Notes: generated by a model not told the origin, from the letters alone. 64,000 nucleotides of DNA from Aromatoleum aromaticum EbN1 (GCF_000025965.1 NC_006823.1:124001-188000), one strand, 5' to 3'. Positions 7,681 through 16,471 are shown, numbered from the stretch's first letter. Program-made: numbers and translations.

Positions 7681-8103
7681 TCACGGCCTCGCCTTCGTGC
7701 ACCAGAGTACTCCGTTACTCACCGCGGCAACACCCACTCGATCCCCAGGCTGAACCTCCCCTTCGAGGATGATGGCAGACCAGGATGCTTTTTCGAACTC
7801 CGCAGTAACCGAGCCGTCCTCGCCGATCGTCAGGATGCTAGCGTAGCCCGAGCCGGGCAGCTGTCCTGAAAATACCTTCTTTAGGTACCGACAAGCACCA
7901 AAAGTAACCGTAAATAGCACAAAGATCAGAGCCTGGATTTCGATGCTGATCACCAGTCCTACGAGAACCAGTCCAGAGGTGAGCCCGGCCGCAACAGCAA
8001 CCCAGCGCAACCCCTTGCGAGGCATGAACTGATCAATGAGTGCAAGTCCACCAGCGGCAAGCATCCACCAGTAGTCTGCAGGCAGATTGGAGAAGAATGT
8101 CAT
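7681..8103 (-). CDS. NfeD-like membrane protein, 140 aa
   Basis: Two to three membrane segments lie in residues 10-70, followed by a small beta-rich OB-type domain (GYASILTIGEDGSVTAEF, then GEVQPGDRVGVAAVSNGVLW), the NfeD layout. The start codon overlaps the stop of the RES toxin gene by four bases, so it is the third gene of an antitoxin-toxin operon. An NfeD-like gene in that position is unusual. Confidence 0.7.
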   Translation of the reverse strand: MTFFSNLPADYWWMLAAGGLALIDQFMPRKGLRWVAVAAGLTSGLVLVGLVISIEIQALIFVLFTVTFGACRYLKKVFSGQLPGSGYASILTIGEDGSVTAEFEKASWSAIILEGEVQPGDRVGVAAVSNGVLWCTKARP

Positions 8104-8528
8104 GGGGAAATGTGGTTAACGGTGCGTAAGCAAGACCATTTGATCTGCTCAAAGTCGGGGTGTTTGGGGGAGATAAGGTAGATCGTACCCTCAGCACAAA
8201 CCGAGGACGAAGACACGGCAAGAAGTTGAGGTGGATTGTCGAAGAATCGACCACCAACTGCTTGCTCCTGCCCTGCCCGAACCTGCCTCAAGTCCAGCGG
8301 GGCGGATTGAGTGTCGGGAAGGCGTGCCTCGTGCAAGTACAGAGGCATGAGACAACGGCCGTTGGTGATCACCTCGCGCTCAAGCATGGCCAGAGCCGGA
8401 TGCTCGAATCCATAGCAAGCCTGTTGCCCCGTTCGGTGCCAGCGACCGTGGTGGCGCCTGGCTTGCTGGAAACTGGCTGCGGACAGGCGCTTGTGCGGCG
8501 AGAGAAGAAAGCAGCGATTTGTGCTCAC
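8100..8528 (-). CDS. RES-domain toxin (NAD+-targeting type II TA toxin), 142 aa
   Basis: The GTG start overlaps the antitoxin stop. The protein has the RES layout: RHHGRWHRTGQQACYG with R29, then FEHPALAMLERE with E50, and near the end LAVSSSSVCAEGTIYLISPK followed by HPDF, matching the family's conserved Ser region and N-x-x-HPDF tail. RES toxins degrade NAD+ in the family members studied. The partner antitoxin is encoded directly upstream. A GTG start and tight overlap fit translational coupling. Confidence 0.8.
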   Translation of the reverse strand: MSTNRCFLLSPHKRLSAASFQQARRHHGRWHRTGQQACYGFEHPALAMLEREVITNGRCLMPLYLHEARLPDTQSAPLDLRQVRAGQEQAVGGRFFDNPPQLLAVSSSSVCAEGTIYLISPKHPDFEQIKWSCLRTVNHISP

Positions 8529-9007
8529 ACTGGATCGCCATATAGCAATGCCGCCAGCACCTCTTCGATGAGCGCCCCGCCGTCTTCTGTAGCAAGCATG
8601 GAAAGTGGTGTATGTCCGCCAAGCCACCCTTGAGAAACCTTGAGCCAAGCTCGTGCTGCATCGCTTGATCCCAATGCTTGCGTCGCAAGGTGGTCGATTC
8701 TTACGAGCCTGGCCAGTCGTTCAGTCACAGAGGGGCTGAGCATCGCTGCTTCAGCGCTTAGTCTACGCACGCTGGCTGACGAGATCATCGCCATTGCGCA
8801 GATGTCATCGTATGTACAGCGAAACTCCCGGGACACCTCCCCGATTGCGCTGGCCGGGAGGCTCTTGCGAATCAACTCGATCCGGGTTCGGCGGTTCGCC
8901 GTCAGGACTGCCTTTCTGAACGCAGTCCACGCGCCCGTGCCACGCACCCCTCCAGCAGCGTCTTGCGTCACCGCATCTTCTTGATAAACCTTGACTATGT
9001 CATTCAT
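8525..9007 (-). CDS. Xre/MbcA/ParS-type antitoxin, 160 aa
   Basis: The C-terminal half carries the ParS/MbcA toxin-binding pattern (LARLVRIDHLATQALGSSDAARAWL, then GHTPLSMLATEDGGALIEEVLA), preceded by a helical region with a helix-turn-helix-like segment. I start at the second Met (MNDIVKVYQED); an upstream ATG would add 21 residues. Antitoxin first and toxin second with overlap is the standard order for RES pairs. Confidence 0.8.
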   Translation of the reverse strand: MNDIVKVYQEDAVTQDAAGGVRGTGAWTAFRKAVLTANRRTRIELIRKSLPASAIGEVSREFRCTYDDICAMAMISSASVRRLSAEAAMLSPSVTERLARLVRIDHLATQALGSSDAARAWLKVSQGWLGGHTPLSMLATEDGGALIEEVLAALLYGDPV

Positions 9008-9140
9008 AGCGATTGCCGAAAACTGCCAGTCTTGGGATGTTACAGCCCGACGTGGTAGGATACAAAGCAATCCTGACAGGAATTATAAGAAAACAGGGGA
9101 TGTGGTCACCATACTTAACTGCACGTAGGTCTGCCCCTCG

Positions 9141-9734
9141 ATGAAAAGACTGCTCTCACTTCTTGCGACAGGCTTCTTAGCCACGACACAAGTGGCCATC
9201 GCCAATGAAACAGAGATCGGAGATGGCGTTGTTCGCCCGGCCGCAGTCAGCCCGTTTGCACCCTCGATACGTGTCGCGTTCTCGCCGGGAGAAGCAGAAG
9301 CCGAAGTCTTCGACCTCGTACGTAAAGCTAACAAGAGCATTCGGATACTGACGACCTCTTTGGTCAACAGAGAGCTCGCCGACGAACTCTTGTTGGCCAA
9401 AAGTCGTGGGGTCGATGTTCGCGTCCTCTTCTCTGGTGCAAATAAAGACCAGAAGTCCTTTGTTATTGCGTTTCTAAAAAACGCAGGGGTTTTCGCCGCC
9501 TATGCATCGACACGACAAACACTGAACTCGAATTTCATTGTCACAGATGAATCTAATTCCCTCGCAGGAAGTGTCGATTATGCAAGCACCTCGTTTCGTC
9601 GGAATTATGAGACGATCATGATCGTCAAGAATCACCCCGATGCAGCATTCAAGCTCATGTCTGCTTGGGATGCACTCGCTGCTGAGGCAGAAGACCCCGC
9701 GTCGGTGCGGCAGAAACAAGGAGCCCCAGGATGA
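9141..9734 (+). CDS. exported phospholipase D-fold protein with degenerate HKD motif, 197 aa
   Basis: Residues 1-22 form a signal peptide (KRLLSLLATGFLATTQVAIA). The remainder follows the single-domain PLD/Nuc nuclease fold: VAFSPGEAEAEVFDLVRKA, ANKSIRILTTSL, GVDVRVLFSG, and then the HKD region. The expected HxK...D...GS reads NSNFIVTDESNSLAGS, so both His and Lys are Asn while Asp and GS remain. Hydrolysis is therefore doubtful. Its stop overlaps the next gene by four bases. Confidence 0.75.
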   Translation: MKRLLSLLATGFLATTQVAIANETEIGDGVVRPAAVSPFAPSIRVAFSPGEAEAEVFDLVRKANKSIRILTTSLVNRELADELLLAKSRGVDVRVLFSGANKDQKSFVIAFLKNAGVFAAYASTRQTLNSNFIVTDESNSLAGSVDYASTSFRRNYETIMIVKNHPDAAFKLMSAWDALAAEAEDPASVRQKQGAPG

Positions 9735-9964
9735 CCCCAGCCTTCTCTTATGAAATGGTCGCTGAGGCGTTCATGAAGTGGTTTGAGACCCAAAATGGGG
9801 AGCGCATGTCCTCAGAAGAGGCGCGTTGCCGTGAGCGCATCATCTCGCAGATCAAGCGCTTCTACCCAAACGAAGAGCGACTCAGCCAAGATGCACATCA
9901 GCTTATCGCTGCGCTCATGAAGAGTCAGGGCGCGAGCGGCTCCAGTGGCCGCCTCGTCCACTAA
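9731..9964 (+). CDS. hypothetical protein, 77 aa
   Basis: The start overlaps the stop of the PLD-like gene, suggesting translational coupling. The protein is a helical, charged polypeptide with no recognised family and no membrane span. Confidence 0.55.
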   Translation: MTPAFSYEMVAEAFMKWFETQNGERMSSEEARCRERIISQIKRFYPNEERLSQDAHQLIAALMKSQGASGSSGRLVH

Positions 9965-10010
9965 CCTCCCTTCAAAACAAATCCCAAAGAATCATTTCCG
10001 AGGGTTGATT

Positions 10011-10024
10011 CGTTTATATAAACG
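10011..10024. promoter_or_regulatory. 14-bp palindrome upstream of parB-like gene
   Basis: CGTTTATATAAACG is a perfect palindrome in the AT-rich 123-bp gap before the ParB-family gene. It may be an operator or form part of the promoter. Confidence 0.45.
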
Positions 10025-10087
10025 TGTAGAGTTCGACGCATCGCAGGCGAGCTTTCGCCGCAACGATGATCGAAATGGGAGAAATTC

Positions 10088-11071
10088 ATGATCGAGAACT
10101 TAGACTCGTTGGAATCCGACTTCGAGGTCCAGCTGACCCCTGGCTCCGTCAAGACAGCCATGACCGCGGTTGACGCGAAGTCGCGGGATCTCTGGCAAGT
10201 ACCTATCGAAGCGATACGGGTGATCCCCGGCTTTAACGTCCGAGTCAAGAACACCTCATATGACCAACATATTGAGGATTTGGCAGAATCGATCCTCCGC
10301 GAAGGCTTCAAGCCAGACAAGCCGCTGGCCGGTTATGTCTCTCAAGAGGATGGCGTCAACGTCATCAGTGTCGTTGATGGGCATTGCCGTCTCGAGGCGG
10401 TCCGCATAGCAATCTCTCGCGGGGCAGAGATCTCACGTTTGCCTGTGGTGGTGAGCCCCCCGGGAACCACCATGGAAGACCTCACCGTCTCCTTGGTCAG
10501 TTCGAATAGTGGCAAGGAACTCACGCCCTATGAGATCAGCATGGTTGTTCGAAGGCTGGTCAAGTTCGGATGGGAAACGCAGGAGATAGCCGCGAAGCTT
10601 GGCTTTACCCAGCGTTACGTCGCAGGCCTTCTTCAGCTTGCCTCTGCGCCTCTCGAGATCAGGAAGATGGTCATGGAAGAGCGGATCGCGGCGCGCATGG
10701 CGATTGATGCTATGCGTGATCATGGGGACAAGGCCCTCGCCTTCTTGCTGCGGGCTGAGAAACTTGCGAACGCTCGTGGCCAACGACGCGTGACAAACAA
10801 GTTCGCCCCCGGCCGCGCCTTCAAGAAGGCTATTACGAAAAATGCCCCTGTAATGGCAAAGGCGATCGAGGATCTGCGTCGCGATCCAGGGTATGCGGCC
10901 CTCGGGGACGAGGTTAAGGCTCAGATCGAAAAAGTTCTTGAGGCTTTCGAGCAGGCGCGAAAGAATGAAGCTGATGCCGAGGAAGAGGCAGAGGGCGCTT
11001 CCGAGCCAAGGCAAAACGATGAAGCCGCTTCAGGCATCCCTAATGATGCGGAAGATCTGTTCGCGGACTGA
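10088..11071 (+). CDS. ParB/Spo0J-family protein, 327 aa
   Basis: The N-terminal ParB domain is visible from about residue 35: a VIPGFNVR motif, EDLAESILREGF, then VISVVDGHCRLEAVRIAI, equivalent to the GERRxxA-type box with GHCRLEA. A helix-turn-helix follows (EIAAKLGFTQRYVAGLLQLA). The C-terminus is acidic and low-complexity. No ParA partner is next to it, so it may serve partition with a distant ParA or act as a ParB-like regulator or nuclease. GGGAGAAATTC precedes the ATG. Confidence 0.85.
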   Translation: MIENLDSLESDFEVQLTPGSVKTAMTAVDAKSRDLWQVPIEAIRVIPGFNVRVKNTSYDQHIEDLAESILREGFKPDKPLAGYVSQEDGVNVISVVDGHCRLEAVRIAISRGAEISRLPVVVSPPGTTMEDLTVSLVSSNSGKELTPYEISMVVRRLVKFGWETQEIAAKLGFTQRYVAGLLQLASAPLEIRKMVMEERIAARMAIDAMRDHGDKALAFLLRAEKLANARGQRRVTNKFAPGRAFKKAITKNAPVMAKAIEDLRRDPGYAALGDEVKAQIEKVLEAFEQARKNEADAEEEAEGASEPRQNDEAASGIPNDAEDLFAD

Positions 11072-11076
11072 TTCTG

Positions 11077-11481
11077 ATGGACATCGAAACCTTCACGGTA
11101 GAACTCCCGGGTCAGTTGCTCACCGGTGCCTATGTGCTTGGCGCATGGCCTCGGGAGATCATCGAAGTGGAAGTGCCTTTCCAGCCACCCACCACGCTCG
11201 CGCTGGACATCTTCGAGATATCAGACAAGCGTCGAATCCTGGTCTGCACTGAGCTTGCTTGCAACCAGGGACGGAGCATCACAAACAGCTGGCCCGACTT
11301 GGCAGATCACCTGTTCAAGCTTTTGGGCGGACAGGAGACGCAGCTTGTTTTTATCGAGCACTATTGCGCCGTATCCTATCGAGACCGTGAGGTGCCAAGT
11401 ACGTACGACCTTGTTGATCTTCGGTGGATCTCGGGTCACGCAAGTTTGCTAGGCTGGACGCGCCTAAGCAGCAAAGGATAG
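11077..11481 (+). CDS. hypothetical protein, 134 aa
   Basis: It starts six bases after the ParB stop and is probably co-transcribed. A beta-rich N-terminal half (ELPGQLLTGAYVLGAWP) is followed by a mixed region ending in LRWISGHASLLGWTRL. No family is recognised. Confidence 0.55.
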   Translation: MDIETFTVELPGQLLTGAYVLGAWPREIIEVEVPFQPPTTLALDIFEISDKRRILVCTELACNQGRSITNSWPDLADHLFKLLGGQETQLVFIEHYCAVSYRDREVPSTYDLVDLRWISGHASLLGWTRLSSKG

Positions 11482-11485
11482 AAAA

Positions 11486-11854
11486 ATGGGATACGGTCTA
11501 AATCATGACCAGGTAGAGCTGATGAAAGGCCCTACGCTTTCCTCATCACTGCCTGTCGTCTTTGACAACAGCGAGAAGATCGACGGCATCGTCATGCGCT
11601 GCCCAGAGTGCGATCGCACCGTCCCGGACGTCCTTGTCCGAGGTCGGGTGCAGCGGCCGACGGTGCATGTCGCGGTTGTCGACGCCGGGTGCTACTGTGA
11701 GCATTGCGACACCTTTGGCATGCAGACCCTGCGGTTCTACGACGACGGCCGGGCGATGTTTTTTAACGGTAAGGCCTGGAAAGAGTTCGATGCCGATCCG
11801 CCCAGCTTCTGGGATCGGGCAAAGCGATATTTCGCTCCTCGGCACAACATCTAA
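11486..11854 (+). CDS. hypothetical protein with two CxxC motifs, 122 aa
   Basis: MRCPECDRTVPD and YCEHCDTFGMQ give two CxxC pairs and a likely zinc ribbon. It is the last gene before a bidirectional terminator. The ribosome site GGATAG overlaps the preceding stop region. Confidence 0.55.
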   Translation: MGYGLNHDQVELMKGPTLSSSLPVVFDNSEKIDGIVMRCPECDRTVPDVLVRGRVQRPTVHVAVVDAGCYCEHCDTFGMQTLRFYDDGRAMFFNGKAWKEFDADPPSFWDRAKRYFAPRHNI

Positions 11855-11876
11855 CTGTCGCCACGCTCAGAAGAAG

Positions 11877-11907
11877 AATCGCCCGTCTAGCCTATAGACG
11901 GGCGATT
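11877..11907. terminator. bidirectional terminator
   Basis: AATCGCCCGTCTA and TAGACGGGCGATT form a perfect 13-bp stem between convergent genes, with A and T bases on either side. Confidence 0.75.
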
Positions 11908-11929
11908 TGGCATCAAGCATTGGACTAAA

Positions 11930-12430
11930 TCAGGCAGCTTTTTCGAAAACGACCTCTGTCGGTGTGTTTCTGCGCACGACTACTGTCTTTGCCAACTTGT
12001 CGTGCCAGCCCTGTTTGCGGGAATCAAAAGCGCACCAGATTAGCCCCAGGCCAAGGGGAATGCACGCAAGCAAGTACCCGAAATACCTACCCACGTACTG
12101 ACCTGGTGTCGCTGCCTCACCAGATGAGGCATCAACAATTCTCAGCCTCAATGCCATTTTTCCAGGCGTAGCCTGCTTCGCAATCCAGAACCAGAGTACC
12201 GCAGCCACAGGAGCGATCCAGGAGATCAGAATGTCGAAGAATCCCTGCGACAACTGCTCTGAGACAAAGTACTGGTCGCCGTAAACTGCGTAGAGAAGCG
12301 GCAGCGAGATCATTAGCCAGAGCAAAGAGTCGATCAAAAAAGCACCGAATCGAACCCAGAAGCCAGCGTAATGAAGGTCATTTGAATTTTGCACAATAAA
12401 TTCCTCTAAACGGTAATCAAGAAACTTCAC
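11930..12430 (-). CDS. RDD-family membrane protein, 166 aa
   Basis: The sequence YAGFWVRFGAFLIDSLLWL near the N-terminus contains the RDD-type R...D motif in the first membrane helix. Two or three further spans follow, then RLRIVDASSGEAATPGQYVGRY, typical of the family. Function is unknown. Confidence 0.8.
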   Translation of the reverse strand: MKFLDYRLEEFIVQNSNDLHYAGFWVRFGAFLIDSLLWLMISLPLLYAVYGDQYFVSEQLSQGFFDILISWIAPVAAVLWFWIAKQATPGKMALRLRIVDASSGEAATPGQYVGRYFGYLLACIPLGLGLIWCAFDSRKQGWHDKLAKTVVVRRNTPTEVVFEKAA

Positions 12431-12477
12431 TTCAAACGAGAAGAAAGAACTAGAATTGAGCCGCTAATAGCGGAACA

Positions 12478-12726
12478 ATGCGGGGTTCTCGGATGAAGAT
12501 GCTCAATGAAAGCATCCGCCAATGGGAAACCGATACCCGGTACTACTGCGCCATGGTGGATACTGACCTTTTCGGACAGGTTGTCTTGAGGCGCTGTTGG
12601 GGCGGGAAAAAAAATCGGATGGGCGGAATGGCTAGTGATCCTTATGGGACAGTCGATGAAGCGCAGCAGGCGATGGAAGTGCTCGCGAAAGTTCGTAAGC
12701 AGCACGGCTATCGCCTATTGAACTGA
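12478..12726 (+). CDS. WGR-like domain protein, 82 aa
   Basis: The whole protein matches the WGR layout: TRYYCAMVDTDLFGQVVLRR, then CWGGKKNRMGG in place of the usual WGRIG, then YGTVDEAQQAMEVLAKVRKQ and HGYRL. WGR domains bind nucleic acids in PARPs and bacterial regulators. The start could be either of two ATGs (12478 or 12493). Confidence 0.6.
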   Translation: MRGSRMKMLNESIRQWETDTRYYCAMVDTDLFGQVVLRRCWGGKKNRMGGMASDPYGTVDEAQQAMEVLAKVRKQHGYRLLN

Positions 12727-12740
12727 GCTGAACTGGTCTA

Positions 12741-13565
12741 TCAGCGCCTTACGGCTGCCTCCGCAACGTCCTGGACATACTGTCCTCGCGTGAAGCGATA
12801 GGTGGCCTTTTCAAGGGTGGAATACTTGTCGCCCTTGAGGCCTTCGTATGTCATCTCAAGATTCGCCACAGGTTGCCCCGGAACGGTGACGATGCTCAAC
12901 GTGCCGCTGAAATCCATGCAGGCCCGGTTGAATGCTTCGAACTTCGCTGTCGGCCCATCGCACTTCATTTCCTTGTTGTGCGCGCCAGCAAAGATACGAC
13001 CAGCCGGCGAAAAGGTCCCGTCAGCAACCATGAAGAGGTCAAGGAAGTGATCGGCCCCCTCGAAGTTGTCGATACGATTACGGACGATCATGAGGAGTTG
13101 GTCTGCAGAAACCCTTTCAAACTGGAAAGAGGTCTGAGGCGTGACTTCCCCACGCGTACCGTTCGTGAAAAGGTTGGGATTCACCACCTCCGGAACCCAG
13201 CGTTCGTCTTCGCCCATGCGAAAACTAACCAAACCGACCTGAGCGCCAACGTCCACTAGAGAATATGGCTCTTCCTTCTTGAAGAAGAAGAAGTGTCGGC
13301 GAACACCGTTGGTAATCAGTTCCTGCTCAAACCACACAGGCGGTAGAGACTTATCGACAGCGGCCATGAGTCGAGACGCGATAACGATGTGAGGCGACGG
13401 CTGTTTCGCCTGAATCAGCGTTGGCTCTGGGCAATCTTGCACAACGGTAGTCGGTTGGGGTGCGTCAGTATTGCTGAAAAGGGTGAGCGCGATTGCGCCC
13501 AGCGCAAAGCCCGCCGATACTGAGAGCAACGGAATGAGGTATGGAATCTTTCGGTTATTTTTCAA
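12741..13565 (-). CDS. hypothetical membrane-anchored protein, 274 aa
   Basis: A single N-terminal membrane span (YLIPLLSVSAGFALGAIAL) precedes a soluble domain of about 230 residues with four cysteines. No family is recognised. Its start overlaps the dnaB stop by four bases, so it is the last gene of the DUF1376-dnaB operon. Confidence 0.6.
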   Translation of the reverse strand: MKNNRKIPYLIPLLSVSAGFALGAIALTLFSNTDAPQPTTVVQDCPEPTLIQAKQPSPHIVIASRLMAAVDKSLPPVWFEQELITNGVRRHFFFFKKEEPYSLVDVGAQVGLVSFRMGEDERWVPEVVNPNLFTNGTRGEVTPQTSFQFERVSADQLLMIVRNRIDNFEGADHFLDLFMVADGTFSPAGRIFAGAHNKEMKCDGPTAKFEAFNRACMDFSGTLSIVTVPGQPVANLEMTYEGLKGDKYSTLEKATYRFTRGQYVQDVAEAAVRR

Positions 13566-14935
13566 TTTTCTTTCCTCGGTGTGTTTCTGAAGGAGAGGGT
13601 TTCAGGCTTGAAGAGAACCTTGACTGAGCCGATAGGGCCGTTTCGTTGCTTTGCAACAATCAATTCGGCTTCGCTTTCGGCTGATTGTTCTTCGGATTTC
13701 GTTGCGCCTTCGCGATAAAGGAAGATGATTACGTCGGCGTCTTGCTCAATCGAACCGGAGTCCCGTAGATCCGACAAGATTGGTCGCTGATTTGATCTGC
13801 GGTCGACGCTTCGGTTGAGTTGGGATACGGCAATAACCGGGACATTGAGCTCCTTCGCGAGCGCCTTGATCGACCGAGATATCCCTTGAACCTCAAGGTT
13901 ACGCGTCGCGTTGTCGACTTCATCTGCGGTGGCCATTAACTGAATGTAGTCAACGATCACCAAGGCCAGTGATCCTGCTCTTTTGGCCGTTCGTCGGGCT
14001 CGAGCGCGCAGTGCGTTGGCGTCCAGGCGGGCTGAGTCGTCAATGTAGATGGGCGCTGCAGACAACTTTGCAAGTGAGCTCGCAAACACATCTTTCTCAA
14101 CCGCAGAAATATTCCGGGTCCGTAGAGTGGAGTGCTTGATGCCCGACATAGATGAGAGCATGCGCAGGCTCAGCTGCTCCTTGGGCATTTCGGGTGAAAA
14201 GATAAGGACAGGAAGGCCACGTCTAAGACCAACCTCCTCTGCAATATTCAGTGCAAGTGTTGTCTTGCCGTGGGACGGCCGCGCACCAATCACAATAAAG
14301 TCGGCAGGACAAAGACCAAGGGTGATTTGGTCAAGTCCAGATAAACCGGTAGAAAGCCCTTGAAGTCCATTCGGCGACGGGACGGCCGTTGCATCGCGGA
14401 AAACAGCGCCTACGAAGTCTCTCGCAGGAACCGGCCCATCCTCCTGGCCAATTATCTTCCCTGTAACGCGAAGCATCAGTGCTTCGGCCTCATCGAGGAT
14501 CTCTTCTGCTTTCTTGGTTCCGGGGTCGTGAATAGTCTGCAGGATTCGGTTACAGGCTGCGCCCAAGTGCCGCAACACCGCCTTGCTTCGTATGATTTTC
14601 GCGTACGAAGAAATGGCTGCCGTTGAGATTGCACCGTTGGCGACCTCCGCTAGGTAGGCAAAGCCCCCTGCTTGCTCAAGCGTACCTTTGGCGGCAAGAG
14701 AATCGGCAACCGTAATGAGGTCAACCGCCTTGTTTTGCGCATAGAGGTCGAACATGGCCTGATAGATCAGTCGGTGAGCCTGATCGTAGAAGTGCTGTAC
14801 TTTTACGACGTCAATCACCCTGTCAAAGAACTGGTTATCGAGCAACAGCCCCCCGATCAGTCCCTGTTCGGCAGGAATCGAGTGTGGGGGCAATACTCCA
14901 GGCTGAACAGGCGGAGTGTTGTCTTTACGGCTCAC
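13562..14935 (-). CDS. dnaB: replicative DNA helicase DnaB
   Basis: At 457 residues it has the normal family length. The N-terminal domain starts at SIPAEQGLIGGLLLDNQFFD. The RecA-like ATPase has Walker A IGARPSHGKTTLAL, Walker B region LALVIVDYIQLM, and the arginine-rich QLNRSVDRRSNQRPILSDLR with SIEQDADVIIFLYRE. It is the 5'-3' hexameric replicative helicase. It overlaps both neighbours by four bases. An accessory copy beside a DUF1376 protein suggests replication of the mobile element itself. Confidence 0.95.
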   Translation of the reverse strand: MSRKDNTPPVQPGVLPPHSIPAEQGLIGGLLLDNQFFDRVIDVVKVQHFYDQAHRLIYQAMFDLYAQNKAVDLITVADSLAAKGTLEQAGGFAYLAEVANGAISTAAISSYAKIIRSKAVLRHLGAACNRILQTIHDPGTKKAEEILDEAEALMLRVTGKIIGQEDGPVPARDFVGAVFRDATAVPSPNGLQGLSTGLSGLDQITLGLCPADFIVIGARPSHGKTTLALNIAEEVGLRRGLPVLIFSPEMPKEQLSLRMLSSMSGIKHSTLRTRNISAVEKDVFASSLAKLSAAPIYIDDSARLDANALRARARRTAKRAGSLALVIVDYIQLMATADEVDNATRNLEVQGISRSIKALAKELNVPVIAVSQLNRSVDRRSNQRPILSDLRDSGSIEQDADVIIFLYREGATKSEEQSAESEAELIVAKQRNGPIGSVKVLFKPETLSFRNTPRKEN

Positions 14936-15861
14936 AGCGCACCCTTTTGCGACTCATCTGTCCCGTTGAACGACAGAGTTGTGATAGCAACCTTGGTTGC
15001 TGCATCCCGCCCAAGTCGCGGATCGGTTTCCCACTGTCTCGCGTTTAGAAACTGAGCCGCAGTCGGAATCGTTCCAGCCTCCTTTCTTGCCCATTCATTG
15101 CTTAGTTTCCATTTCTTGAGACCGACTGTCAGTTGCTTGAAAAGAGCTTCATCATCATCAAAACCGATCAGACCCCAGACGGACCATGCTGCTTGAATGT
15201 CGGCTTGACGTGGGTAGGCTGCGATGAACTCAACAAAGCGGGGAGATTCGCGCGAGAGGATAGTGACACCAGAGTTGGAGAGTTTCTCCTCGATAAGTTT
15301 GTTCGAAACACGAATACGATTCCTCAGAAAAGTCCGAGGGTCGGTCCGGGGTCGAGCCGTAGGCTGCATGGCGACCTGTCGCGCCTGCTCGATCTCGGCC
15401 TTGATGTTGCATAACCGGAACTCATTCGCAAATGACTGGATTTCTTCCTCGGATGGAGCCCACCAGAAGATATGGTCTGAAGATCCGAAGGGGATCGATA
15501 GAAGATGATCCTGAGAGGAATTGGCAAAAAAGGAGTCCTGTTCGATCTGTTCTGAGCGCTTGGCTTTGGGCTTGCTGATCAAGCTTTTGAGACGTGGGTG
15601 ATGGAGTTCGTCATCTTCTCGCACGAAAAAGCTCATCGCGATCTTGCCTGTCGCAAGCAGCTCCGGCTCACTTTTGGCGCCGATGATGCGCGCCAAGTGG
15701 TGAAGGTTTGCGCCTTCTGTCAAGCCGCTGTGCTTAGCTGGAAGTACGAAACCATTACTCTCAATGTAATGGTCCATCATGACGCGATAAACACCTTGCT
15801 CAAGCAAACTCAAGCCCGCGGTTTCATTGAGAACAGTTTCGGTGTCGTATTGATAGATCAT
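14932..15861 (-). CDS. DUF1376-like phage/plasmid replication protein, 309 aa
   Basis: The N-terminus YDTETVLNETAGLSLLEQGVYR, then VMMDHYIESNGFVLP, is the DUF1376 pattern. The C-terminal part (FVEFIAAYPRQADIQAAWSVW, then EAGTIPTAAQFLNARQWE) resembles the DnaT/O-like tails of such proteins. Proteins of this type precede helicase loaders or DnaB in phages and mobile elements, and this one is translationally coupled to dnaB. Confidence 0.7.
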   Translation of the reverse strand: MIYQYDTETVLNETAGLSLLEQGVYRVMMDHYIESNGFVLPAKHSGLTEGANLHHLARIIGAKSEPELLATGKIAMSFFVREDDELHHPRLKSLISKPKAKRSEQIEQDSFFANSSQDHLLSIPFGSSDHIFWWAPSEEEIQSFANEFRLCNIKAEIEQARQVAMQPTARPRTDPRTFLRNRIRVSNKLIEEKLSNSGVTILSRESPRFVEFIAAYPRQADIQAAWSVWGLIGFDDDEALFKQLTVGLKKWKLSNEWARKEAGTIPTAAQFLNARQWETDPRLGRDAATKVAITTLSFNGTDESQKGAL

Positions 15862-15893
15862 GTTCTTGATTGAAGAGTGACAGACTTTCCGCT

Positions 15894-16145
15894 CTAGGAT
15901 TTCTTAACCCAAGCGCTGATGTACGCGGCAACATCCGAGGCGAGGTAACGGGCACGAGGGCCGCGCCCGCTCCCCCTTGGGAGTTCCTCCCGCGAAATCC
16001 TTCTTACAGAGGCCGAAGAAAGTCTGAGCTCATCCGCGACTTCACTGGTCTTAAGAATCATCCCGTACCGCTCGACTAGCTCTGCCTCTATCCGGGCGCG
16101 GTCGTCGTCATCGCTCCTTTGCTTGGGGTGGCTTGGGCTAGTCAT
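15894..16145 (-). CDS. small helix-turn-helix (AlpA/excisionase-like) protein, 83 aa
   Basis: LKTSEVADELRLSSASVRRI is a winged-helix MerR/AlpA-type recognition region, followed by SDVAAYISAWVKKS, a typical excisionase or AlpA ending. The ATG at 16145 is chosen because upstream codons lack coding character. It lies 33 bases before the DUF1376 gene and may regulate that operon. Confidence 0.6.
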   Translation of the reverse strand: MTSPSHPKQRSDDDDRARIEAELVERYGMILKTSEVADELRLSSASVRRISREELPRGSGRGPRARYLASDVAAYISAWVKKS

Positions 16146-16234
16146 CGCATATAAACTGTTTGGAACTGTTGCGATTCTAAGCGAATTATTCATAACCCAG
16201 CTAGGCGAACAGTTAGAACACTGACGGAGAGTGC

Positions 16235-16441
16235 TTGACTGATACAAAGAACTATCGCCACGAAGTGCTCGTGGCCCTTCGGAATGCGCCATCCCCGATG
16301 CCCGTGCGCAAACTTCTGAGGCTCTTCCGACTGGCGAAGCCAACTAAAGCACTGAGGTCTGCCCTCTTTGAGCTTGAGCGGGAAGGAACGATCGTCCGTG
16401 GTGTAAGCGGTGAGAGCGTGATCTGGTTATTGCAGGGATAA
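16235..16441 (+). CDS. small winged-helix-like protein, 68 aa
   Basis: The sequence HEVLVALRNAPSPMPVRKLL followed by ALRSALFELEREGTIVRG looks like a compact winged helix. It is divergent from the AlpA-like gene and is the last clear gene before the repeat array. Confidence 0.5.
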   Translation: MTDTKNYRHEVLVALRNAPSPMPVRKLLRLFRLAKPTKALRSALFELEREGTIVRGVSGESVIWLLQG

Positions 16442-16471
16442 CCCCTCCTCCCTGCCCTGCCAAGAGGGGTT
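16440..16471. terminator. hairpin after the small winged-helix gene
   Basis: AACCCCTC and GAGGGGTT pair with a 16-nt loop directly at the stop codon. There is no T run, so it may be an attenuating or stabilising hairpin rather than a true terminator. Confidence 0.45.

Noticed and set aside
8160-8633. A 157-codon plus-strand frame.
   Set aside because: It is antisense to the RES toxin, whose motifs and overlap with the antitoxin are convincing.
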